DNA from: Pachyseris speciosa
Lineage: Eukaryota; Cnidaria; Anthozoa; Scleractinia; Pachyseridae
Length of the DNA: 64,000 nucleotides
Assembly: GCA_016490735.1 (NCBI GenBank)
Contig: JAEMWC010000661.1
Coordinates: 407,501-471,500, forward strand
Reading direction: 5' to 3'
In this document: piece after piece, positions 51,201 through 63,200 of the stretch
Layout: the number at the start of each line of letters is the position of its first letter
How positions within the stretch are numbered: the first letter of the stretch is position 1
The notes under the pieces: generated by a model
The model's input: only the letters and a program-made list of their open reading frames with translations
The model's database searches: none
What the model was told of the DNA's origin: nothing
Made by a program: the position numbers and the translations under genes

Positions 51201-54200
51201 ACTGCCCAAAACTCTGTTTGCTGGTGGAGTTCATCGTGCCCTTCTGTTCCTGGTGCTTGATATTAGCTTTCAAAGTTCAGGCATGTGCAGAAAGCAAAAT
51301 TTCGAGTTTTTGGGTTGAAAAGTTTCACCGCCCCCTCTCCTTCTACCTTTCGCTTTCTCTCCTCCCCTTTTCTTTCGCTTTTCTTGCCTTGCTTTCTTTT
51401 TCTCTTGCTGGGCATTTCCTGGGCTTCCTTTCAGTGGGAAAAGTTTCACCACTCCCTCTCCTTCTACCTTTCGCTTTCTCTCCTCCCCTTTTCTTTCGCT
51501 TTTCTTGCCTCGCTTTCTTTTTCTCTTGCTGGGCATTTCCTGGGCTTTCTTTGGGTGGGAAAAGATTTGTGGAAAACCTTTAGGATCATAGGATTTGGTG
51601 GAAGGAAGTGCAGGTGGGTAGTGGAACAAGATTTTCATTCAAATTTTCGGCTCAACGTCACTTGGTTTTTTCGCGTTTTCTGCGGCCTTCTGGACGGAAT
51701 CGTGCTCATTTGGGTATCGTTTGAAAGATCTCTTCCCCCTACACATGCTACATGTAAGAGTTGTCCATGAGCTTTAAAAGTGATGACGTCACAAGCGGTA
51801 CACAGGACGTGGTTCTGCACGGCCGGTTTTGTCCGGCACAGGTGCCAATGGGTTAACCCCAAAATCAAAATCTTGTTTCGCATAAATATAAGATGTTTAA
51901 TTGCACATCATTGTAATTCTTGTAAGTCTGTTTAGATAAACCTTTCTTCCATATAAACGCTATATCATTTATCTAAATAGTTTATTATTAATTTACTCTT
52001 TCTTAATTTTCCCTTGTTCTCCATTTATCTGTTATGTTTTAGTTCACGGTAATATTTTTCAATTTGTTTTTATTTGCACTGAATTATTTTTTTCTGTAAT
52101 TACTTTGGAGTATAATTTAAGTACTGCTACTTGCCTTTAACGTTTTAGGAATTGTAGGGTTGATGTAATTATTTTTTAATCAATTTGAACGTTAAAAAGT
52201 GATAGTAATCATAACAGTCACTGAAATTAAATTTGAACTTTGTGAAAATCTAATGTGGCATATATATTAAGTACTGCCACAAACTGTAAAAATATTTAAA
52301 AAAAGTTATGTGGAGCATTTCCTAAACATATTTATTGCTGTAGATAAACAAAACAAAGCTCAGATTTTATATGGTTTGAATAAATAGCAATATGTAGTTT
52401 ATCTTCTTGGATTTACTGCTTTAAAGCAATAAATTTGCCTTTTAATAAATCAATTATACAGTCATCAATGAGTCGATTAACAATACTGTTATAAATAAAG
52501 CAAATCTGACCTTTTTGAGGTGACCTGTGATCAGTGAATTTGAATAATAAGCTCTCCCAGTGTGGTTTGTCAGATTTTCAGCACCATCCATTACGTGTTT
52601 ACTAAAACGAACAAACATTTTCTGTAATCAGCGAATGGAAACTCAACGTAAGTGGATATCCTTGATACAATACCACAGGGAGCAGAGGAGTTAAATTTGC
52701 CATATTTCCAGTTAAGTTCACCAGACAGTTGCAGCTTAAATCCTTAAGATTGTGTTATGCTGTTGTCACACTGGTGTTAGAGCAGTTTTCAATTGAGTGT
52801 CGAAAGTAATTCTGGTTTTACTTTGGTTTTGCATTGCTTCGCTCTGTGATTGGCCAAGAACCACTTTCTCAACCAATGAGAAGCAAAACCAAAACCAATC
52901 GTGACTGCACGCACGTATTTTCCCACGCTTTTTGCCCGCTACATGTAATTGCTTTGTCTTCTGATTGGCTCATTGCACTGTTTCGGTCTGTTGCGATTGG
53001 TCAGAGTAATTGCTTTGGTTTTGGTTTTACGACACCCAATTGAAAAGCGCTCGAGCACTCTTCAACTGAGTGTCGTAAAACCAAAACCAAAGCAATTACT
53101 CCAACCAATCACAACAGAAGTAAGCAGTGCAATGAGCCAATCAGAATACGAGGCAATTACATGTAGCGGGCAAAAAGCGTGGGAAAATACGTGCGATTGG
53201 TTTTCTACAATGAAACAAGAGATTTTTAATAATCAATGCACCAGAGCTAATAAATGTTATGAATGTTACATTAAACTGTAAAAACGAACGATAAAATCCG
53301 ACGTTTCGGAGTAGTCATGACTCCATTATCAAGGAAAATATAAACGAGATCATGCAAATTACAGCATTTAAAGCGATTTTGGCGCGAAAAAATTAACATA
53401 AGAGAGTGCGAAGATTATAAAAATACTTTTGCACGAATGGAGTCTGATTGCACGTTAAGATTTGGCTTTAAAGCTCTTATAAAAAGCATTTCGTACACTA
53501 AGCAGTCAAATTTAGTTTTGCATTTCTTAAGCACTTGGAAACGCTTTAGCAGGTCCTGAGGCATTGTTCCGTGCATGTTCTTGTAGTGTTTGGCAATGGC
53601 GGAGGATTGTTGTTTGTGTCCTTTCACACGATTATGTAAATGTCCGCATGTGTAGCCTACGTAACCTGCATCGCACAGGTCACATTGAAAACCATAAACA
53701 ACACACTGCTGATTTACAATTGGTGGTTTTGTTTCTTTGACATTAAGTTCTTGTTCAATTTTCCGGCTCACAAACACGGGCTGGATGGTGGTATGTATTT
53801 TTAGGCTCAAATCATTAAGTTGTTTCCTCACACTATCCGCTGAGATTTGGTCTTTGAATGGTAAAACCACTCGAATCGTGTCATCTGTCTCTTGAGATGG
53901 TGATAAAGGTTGCTGCTGATCGCAAACCTTCGAGTCAACGAAACTTTTGATGGTAGAATTAACAAGATGTTTAGGATACTTCAGCCTTGAGAATACTGTT
54001 TTCAAACGGTCACATTCATCGGAAAAATGTGTCCAAGATGAAGACAAACGATGTGCTCGATCAAGCATAGTTCTCAGTAGACCCTTTTTATACCGATTGT
54101 CAACATGACTCTGATAGTGCAAGAGTAGACCTGAATTAGTGGGTTTCACGTACACCTTTGTCTCAATTTGCGGCGATCGATTCAGTAACTGGATACCCAG

Positions 54201-57200
54201 AAATGGGAGCATTCCATTGCATTCGGTTTCCATCGTGAATTTTACAATCCTCCGCCATTGCCAAACACTACAAGAACATGCACGGAACAATGCCTCAGGA
54301 CCTGCTAAAGCGTTTCCAAGTGCTTAAGAAATGCAAAACTAAATTTGACTGCTTAGTGTACGAAATGCTTTTTATAAGAGCTTTAACCCATTGACTACCG
54401 CAGGTTTTTACATTTTCGGAGTGATTTTCCACCTATAAACGATGAATAGCAATTCGTGACTCTTTATTTGAACTACCAGGGAAAAGTGGTGCTGTCCTAA
54501 GCCACTCGAGGCTCAAGGTTTCTGAAAACGTCATTTTGACGTAGCTATTTTTTATCCGTGAAGCGACAACAATGGCCCAAGTTGGGTTTGCTTGCGATTT
54601 CTGCTAAATTTACAGCCATTTTTCATCTTTAGCGGCTGCCTGATGAGCATCATTAAGCGTGACGGTAGCTAAGAGTCCACTTTCTCAAAGAATCGAGCAA
54701 GGTGATGTACTTTGTTGTTGAATTTGGCTTGTTACTCGACGAACTGGGAATTTGGCCAGTCGAACACTTAGTACCTTTGGGACTCGGCTATTGATGAATT
54801 TCTCGACCTACCGCCACATATTTTGGAATTTCTGTGTACTGAAGATGACTACGAGCAGGAAATTTTGGCAGTAGGTCGGAGTGGCTGTAGACTCAAAAAT
54901 TCTCGTTAGTTCCCAGCATGCAATGCGCTCAAGATGTTGAAAATGTCGGGAAGGCCCGAATGCACTGGAACAAAAGGCTGTATCTACGCTCGGGAGAAGA
55001 ATATGAACAAAAAAAGTCATTTCTAAGCTAGAAAAAGGACTGAATTTTGTTATGATGGTTGAATTTTGGTTTTTCGACGATGATTTCCCTAAAAAACATG
55101 AAGGCAAAAAGGGGCATTTTTGTTGTTTCTCTTTGACGTTAAAAACGGCCAGTTTCGTTCTTGTCCAAACTCAAAAGGCCATATTTGGTAAAAATCGCTA
55201 CGTTTCTTGCATTTATTGGATATCCAAATTTAAAGGGCATTCCATTTTGTGCTCACAACTAACAGTTAAGGCTATATTCGTGCGATTGAGAAAGTTGCAA
55301 TGTTTTGAAGCATGGGAGTTTTTTACGGCCGGTTTTGGCCAGCACGGGTGCCAATGGGTTAAAGCCAAATCTCAACGTGCAATCAGACTCCATTCGTGCG
55401 AAAGTATTTTTATAATCTTCGCACTCTCTTATGTTAATTTTTTCGCGCCAAAATCGCTTTAAATGCTGTAATTTGCATGATCTCGTTTATATTTTCCTTG
55501 ATTATGGAGTCATGACTACTCCGAAACGTCGGATTTTATCGCTCGTTTTTACAGTTTTATGTTTTAAGAAACCTCTTTTAATATGAATGTTACATTCTTC
55601 CCAGAAACCTCCTATTTATCTTGTTTATCATTTCTATGTATTATATACCAAAGTGTACATTTTAAAAATTAATGTGTCCACAGTACATTAGGATCAAATT
55701 TGGTTATTCAAAACCTACTTACTCAAAACCTACATCTGTCACCAGGTTTGTGTAGTCTGTAATCGCTAACCTTGCTTTAACACTAACCATTAACAATCCT
55801 TTAAATCTAATCTGTAAGGAGCAAATAAACTTTTTAGCTCGATATTCTCTACAGTCAAGAAGTGCATTGGAATATAAAGCACCAAGAAATTCTGAAGCCT
55901 GGGAACAATGTACATTAAGTTCAGGTGACTAGTACTGAGTCTGCATGTTGATACTATGAAAAGTATAAAATGCACCTAAAATGCAAATACCTGTAACTCA
56001 TAAACAACATTTTTATTAAATGGGTTGTACAACTAAATTCAAGGTAAATTATTTAGTATAGTACATGTAAATGATTATGAGAATACAAACATTTTGCATA
56101 ACATGAACAAAGGGGTTAGTTTCTAAAGAAACTGTGGTGCTGTGTTGGTGGGGGAGTCAAACTCGAGAATTTGGTTTATCAAAGGAGTTGATAATGTAAA
56201 TTGACCACGGTAAAGAGATTCAAAATAGCTGGGCTGGGTTTTCTTCCGTTTTCGTAGTTCTCGTTTTCCAATGGTCTTCTTCTTTCCCTGAGTTTTCACC
56301 CCTCCCTCCCAGGGTTTCTTCTCCTCCCCACTTCTCTCGGGTTTCCAACCCCTTTACCTGGGTAACTAGCCCCTACCCCTACCACTTTTGCCAGTTTTCT
56401 TGCATTGCACCTCCTTCCCACTTTCCACCGTGTTGTCCCGGCCTTCCTACAATTCCGCTTAGTGTCCACCCATTCCCTCTTTTCCTTGTGTTTCCATCCC
56501 TTCCTTTTAGTGGGTTTCCCCCATCTTCCCTGTGTTTCCTTCATCTTTCTCCCTTTTCCTCCCCAGTAACAACTGAATGTTTAGGGAACCTAACAAAACT
56601 GTGCATAGATAATCATTCTATACTATTTCCTAGGATACATTTGATAGAATACATACTAGAGATTGATCCAGGGTTAGAAGAGCCAGGGAATGCACACCCA
56701 CTTTTTTAGACTGCGAGTCGGCAATGGATTGTGGGGTGGGAGAAATACATGTGCACGTGAAATCGTGAGGGGAGCGCCGAAAACTCCCATTTCGTTGCAT
56801 CTCCTCGCAATTTCACACGCGCGCCTGTGTATTTCTTCCGCCCCATAATCTATTGCCGAACGCAGTCTATACCTTTTGTTAGGAAAAAATATACACTGTC
56901 ATTCTTTTAAAGCATCCTAAGGCACTGAACAGTAAATGTTTGGCTCCAAATACTCCCTTCACTCTGTTTTTAAAAATTGAAAACCCTTATAAATGAAAAA
57001 GTGTTTGCATATCGCAACTCACTGTATTTCGGCTCCATTACCCATTCTCTCCTCTTAAACTCTATTGTTCACGTTACTGGTTCACCCTAAATTCAATTAG
57101 TAGATGGCGCGCATGGGACCCACGCAATCTGTCATTTTAACCCTTTGTTATTTTATAGTAAATGTATGGGATTTGCAGTATTTTTCATACTATAGCGACG

Positions 57201-60200
57201 TATCACTAAATATATGTATGGACCAATGCTAAATAAAAGTTGAATTGCCTTACCTCACGGGTTTTGACTTCGTTGTCGACTGTGCTTTATGAGGCGCAGT
57301 CGATGGCGAACTCAAAACCTGTCAAAATTGCTTCAAATATCACTTCTGAGGCAAAAGGACGACAATAAACCACAGTTAAAGTAATTCAACTTCTATTTAG
57401 TATTGATGCATCATATATTTAGCAATATGTCGCGTGGTATAGTATGAAAAATACAGCAAAACTCATGCATTTACTATCCGCAAAGAAGAAAGGGTTACAA
57501 TGACAGATTGTGTGGACTCCCTGTGGATGGAGAAGCAGTCATTCGCTGATGATCACTGTTTCCGTCATAGATGTTATTGGTCCAGGAAAGTTTGTCACTG
57601 TCAAACCGATTCCAATAGAAAGACTGCGTGAATACTGTGAAATCAACCACGCAGACTCTAACAAGGGCTTCAGAGAAGAGTTTGTGGTGAGTTGAAGTGA
57701 ACCTTAAAGTGATCAACTCTAATCAATATTTTCAATTTTACTGTCCTCCAAAAACGCAGACCAGAAGAAAAGAATATATTTATCGCTATAAAGTGTTGGT
57801 GGAAAAGAATCTTGATCTTAATGATTTTATTAACAATATTTATTTGTAATGAGAATTAGAAAATTGTGGCATCTTGTAACTCTTCTGTTTAGTAGATGGC
57901 ACTGAGAAAATATCAAACTAATAGATATTGAATTGGCTAAGCTCTTCTTTGTTTTCTTTTAGTACCACAACTGTTATTTATTACACTGCCTTTTTGTTTG
58001 TATATGTTATCAGTTTTATATTCAATAAAAATGTCAACAAATTCGATATTTCATTATTTTCATTGGGACCCAAATGAAGTGATCATGTCATAAGAGTCCA
58101 AGATGATTGTCAAGAGTTGTGTTCTTTTGTACTGTGTGACGCAAGCTGCTTTGCGCATTATATTTGTCCGCCAAAGTAAATTTTGGTACCAGTGAACTAT
58201 AAGGTTAACTATGGAAAAGGAAGTTGTTCGTCATGGTAGAAACAATGTTGCATCCGTATGTGAAAGTGTTTGTAAGCATATAGGCTCCCTGTGCTTACTT
58301 GTCACACGAAATTTAGTTGTTGTTTCGTTATAGATGTGTGGTTTTGTCATTGAACATTTAAGTTAACAAGTGTTTGATGGTTTTTTCTTGTTTTTTTTTC
58401 TTTCTTTCTTTCCCGTTTACAACGTAGTCCATCAGAGTTCCTGGAAATTTCACCTGGGAAAACAGCCAGAAACCAGAGAACAAAGCCAAGAACAGATATA
58501 AAAACATCATTCCCTGTGAGTTAAAATCATAAATAATAAAGCATTGGCTAAAGGAAAAAATAATACCAGATAGCCATGAGGGGTACACGTTTCTAGAATT
58601 GTGGCATTCGACACAGAAGTCAATTGAAACGTTTGGACAATTGTAATGCTGTTGCCTGTGATTATTATTAATTAACAGTGTCATTTATTTCTGTATATTT
58701 CCATTATTTTTTTCTCCAGTAATTGTTAGAGGCTGTATTGCTAATGTAACTTAGTTTTACAAATCGTTTTGTCAGTTAAATGAGTTAAATTCTGACTTCA
58801 GGGATACATTGATTCGTTGCAGATGATCACACACGTGTGACTCTGGCAGAGTTGGAAGGTTCCCCTGGTAGCGACTATATCAATGCCAATTTCATTGATG
58901 TGAGTTTTGCGTTCTCTTGCACAACATGTGAACTACCTCTTTAGACCTTCATTTGTATATGCATTCAGATCATGCCTTGAATCTGCATTTTTTCACTCTT
59001 ACAGGGCTACAACCACCACTGCAAGTTTATTGCAACTCAAGGTAGGAAAGTTGTGTCAATCTTCATTTACATGGTTCTTTAAAGGGAACCTCTGCTCTTA
59101 CAACAAATTGACGCTAAATTGTTGGAAATAATAACTAGATTCCAAATTTTGTTTTAAAACGTGGATATAACACTTAAGTGTACAAAAAAGTCGTTATCAT
59201 CATCGCCTATTTTCGTTTTTTAATTTCAAGGGCGCGGCCATTTTGGATTTCATGACGTCACTGCGTTGCCCAATTGTTTAACACAAAGGATTTTCTGCTT
59301 CATTTACTCCCTGACAATAGCTACAACGCATTGACGTCACAAAAACAAAAATGGCGGCGCCCGGGAAATTTAAAAGTGAAAAATGGCGTAAATGATACCC
59401 ATTTTTTTTGCACTTGAAATGCTATTCCCAGGTTATAAACTAAATTTTGGAAATAAGTAGTTATTTCCAACAGTTTAGGCTCAATTTGTTGTAAGAGCAG
59501 AGGTTCCCTTTAAGAACACACCACCATCTTGGCTTTCTCAGGAAAAAAGGTTCATGTGATGTGGGAGTGCTATGCAGTGGACCCCCCTCCCCCACTCCTA
59601 CTTGCAGGAGGGGAGAGGGTGGATTAACGTTGCCACTAACCAATTATTTTGTGGAAGGCCTTATACCCAGTCGGTGTAATAACATGTTTTCAGCCAATCA
59701 GGAATAACTATGGTTTTGTTTTAGCACTGTTGTTTAACAACTGCTCATATAGTAACCAGGCAATCATTCTAATTTTCTACTCCAAGTTCTGTTCAGGAAC
59801 ACCATATATTTTGCTCTTTTGTATTTTTTAGGACCTGTGGCTAACACCTTTGGAGATTTTTGGCGCACAGTCTGGGACCAAGGTGTTTGTATCATTGTCA
59901 TGGTAACAAACATCGTTGAAGGAGGACGGGTGAGTGAAAAACCCGGGAAGCCAATTGTGGCCAAAGTAGTATAGGAGGCACCGATTAAGCCTTTTTTTAA
60001 CTCAGATTATGGCCATATCATTTTCCAGTTGTAAGGCTGATTTCACTCCATTGGCCCTTTGATTCGGTAGCCTCGCAGCTCCTACAAGCTCTAAATTTCA
60101 GTGGCGTGGATAGTGTCGCAGCCCTATTGGTTTAGGGCTAGGGTCCATTGTTTGTGTTGTTTGTTCTTTTGTCTCACCTGAAGGGTGGTCTCCAATCAGG

Positions 60201-63200
60201 TAAGACCTTGTAAGAGCTACGAGGTGAGCCCTTTGATTCCTGATAACCATTTTATACATCGGCTGACCAGTGCATAACGCTTGGCATATATCCCGTATTG
60301 TAATCAACTAAAATCTCGTATATCGTACATTCGCGTACATTCATGTGCACGCTGGTACCAGCTCATTTCTGAGAATTTGTAACGCAATTTATTTGACTAG
60401 GTTTAATTACAGCGTAAATACAATCACGTAAATTTATTTTAGTGAGAGCTGCTGTATATGCGCTATATAAAAATGTTTATTATTATTATCGCTGGTAATC
60501 TCAGATCAAATCTGGTTTTCATTGCCCAGCAACCAGCTGTCTAGGGAAACCAAGAAGCGTCCTTCATCGTTACTTTCCTCTCCTGCCTACATCTCCAGCA
60601 CTTTCCTAAGGATCCTTGCCGACCCCAACAGTACAGATCTCTGAATCAGTTCAATGGATGTGTCCACACCTATGGTCCTCAGATTTTCTTTTAACCTCAG
60701 TGGTATTGTTCCCAATGCACCCACCAATGCACCCACCCATGTGGGTATCACCTTTGTCCTTACTCCCCACATCTTTCGAATTTCTCTCGCAAGATCTTGA
60801 TATTTTTGTACTTTCTCGTCTTCTTTTGCTCTCACCCTTCCATCTTCCGGGATTGCCGCGTCTATAATTTGGCAGTTGTTCTCTATTTTGTCAATGACCA
60901 ATAAATCCGGTCTCCCAGCCTCAATCTCATGGTCTGTTCGTACACTAAAGTCCCACAGCATCTTGTAATCCTCATTTTTAAGTACACTGTCCGGAACATG
61001 GTCATACCACCTCTCATTTCGCTCAAACCCATATTTTCCTGACAGGTCCCAATGAACCGCCATTGTCATGTCTCTTTGAATTCTTTTTGCGCCAGTTTCC
61101 GGCACTCACTTACAACATGGCTGATGGTCTCATTGTTTTGTTTGCACATTCTGCATTTGGTATCAGCCTGTGACCTGTCGATCTTTCTTTTACGTAATTT
61201 AATTATTACGATAGGATGGAGAGTACCTTCTTAAATTTTTACTGAACTTTTTTGTAGATCAAATGTTTGAAATACTGGCCGAGCGCGAGCCCAGAGATGT
61301 ACGGACCAGTCTTGGTCTCACCCGATGGTGAAGAAGAACTGGCTGAATATGTTGTCAGAAAGTTTTCCGTGCAAATGGTAACTTGAAAATTCAGCTTACT
61401 GTTTCTACTTCGAGTGACTGACTGACTGACTGACTGACCGACCGACCGACCGACCGACTGACTTGGTGACTTGCTTTCTAAGACGTAGATTTTGATAGGT
61501 CAATATAACCACTCTTTAACAGTTGATGCTACAGTCATGGTATCACAAAACTGCCCAATCATTGGGGAGCACGTTGTTATCATTTTCGTGACGCTATACG
61601 TTACCATAGCAACAGTATGACCTACTAAAAACACGCTTAATTTTAGCTTTAAGTACTTATATTTCAAAAACGGCACGGTTTTTTTTATTGTTATCGAAAT
61701 TTGATAAGCAGGATAAGACGCAACGTTTGGCAAAGTTTTGGGGTTCAGAGCCACCTTAAATTTTCGAAAATTTAAGGTGGCTCTGAATCCCATGTACAGA
61801 ATTTTTTTAAACTTTGCCAAAAGTTGCGTCTTATCCTACTTATCAAATTTCGATAACAATAAAAAATTTCACCGTGCCGTTTTTGAAATATAACTACTTA
61901 AAACTAAAATTAAGGGTGTTTTTAGTGGGTCATACTGTTGCTATGGTAACGTATAGCGTCACGAAAATGATAACAACGTGATCACCAATGACTGGGCAGT
62001 TTTTTGATACCATGATTGTAGCATCAACGGATAAAGAGTGGTAATAATGACCCATCAAAATGTACGTCTTGGAAAGTGCTGAAAACTGTTTTGAGCCACC
62101 TTAAAGTGGTTTACCAAAGTTTATAGATGCAGTGATAACTTTCTGTGTTCTCTTGCTTGAGCTCAACAAGCTGTGTAAAAGTCAGTTCTTTGTCTTAAAA
62201 TCTACTAAACAACGGAAAACTCGCCTAGAGTATCAGCAAATTTTGGGCGAGGAGTCGTCAAAATAGTGCTCAGGCGGTTGTTGTTAGTATAAGCCAAACG
62301 AGCCTTACCTTATATTTTTATCACTTCAGTTTTCCCCCATACTTTTCATCTTATCTGACGTTTTAGACAAGTTTTTTTGCAGTTGATAATTGGTTAGTGA
62401 CGTATAATTCTTTGTGCGGAGCATTGTTAAATTATTTGTGTAACGTGACTTTGTGTTTTGCAATGCATTGCGCTACTACTTGTCCCTTTTGCTTTGTCAG
62501 ACATCCGATTCAGAGGAGTATCGCGCTCGTGAAATCACGCAGTATCATTTTATAGCATGGCCAGATCAGGGGGTTCCCGCTCACGCTACCTCCCTGCTTG
62601 CTTTCCTGAGGAAGGTCCGTGCTTCTGTTCCAGAGGACTGCGGGCCCATTTTGACCCACTGCAGGTATGAAAATAAAACATCGATGGCGTTCCCAAAGGG
62701 TATTTGTTGTGTTAGAGGGGATGCGGAGCTTCACGTGAATACTGTTTGCCAGCACCTACCTTTAGGTTTCAAGCATTGTAAGGCCCGTTTACATAAACGA
62801 TTTTTGTCGCACAACTCAATGCAATTTTAGTCCTGCTGAAGTTGCTACTTCAAAATCGCACGTGTAAACTAGGTGCGATTTCAGGACAATTTTAATGCAA
62901 TTTGTCGCCGCGATATCGCATGTAGCGATATCGCATTGACAAAAACGCATCCAAACCAGTCGCCCGGCATTTTAATCTCTCTAACCATTCCAAACAACAC
63001 ATGTCGATCTGTGGCCTTTCCTTACATCAAGGTCCCACGGAAAGCCGTAAACATCTAGAGCAGAAATTCATCTTTCAAATCGGCACTCTTAATCCCCACC
63101 GTATCAACGAACGCTTTTCATTCAATTAATCTATTCCTGTTTTCACGTTACCATGTTACCACCCATAGCGTAGCTCCATCTTCCGTATATATACCATACA

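Larger units (their letters stand above)
53273..55582. mobile_element. Penelope-like element, 5'-truncated inverted dimer with 14-bp target duplication
   Basis: ATGAATGTTACATT at 53259-53272 is repeated at 55583-55596. The minus-strand part (53273 to about 54244) encodes the C-terminal end of a PLE. From 54245 the element's 3' half is repeated in the opposite orientation (54245-54386 and 55359-55558, matching 53606-53273). A TTAA element (54387-55358) splits the second copy. Both outer ends carry CTGTAAAAACGA...GATAAAATCCGACGTTTCGG. Confidence 0.85.

Noticed and set aside
51116..51770. Two overlapping frames of about 155-160 codons rich in Phe, Leu, Ser
   Set aside because: They cover an internal pyrimidine-rich direct repeat of a TTAA element; no known domain.
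56296..56544. Minus-strand frame rich in Lys, Arg, Gly
   Set aside because: Derived from C/T-rich low-complexity repeats.
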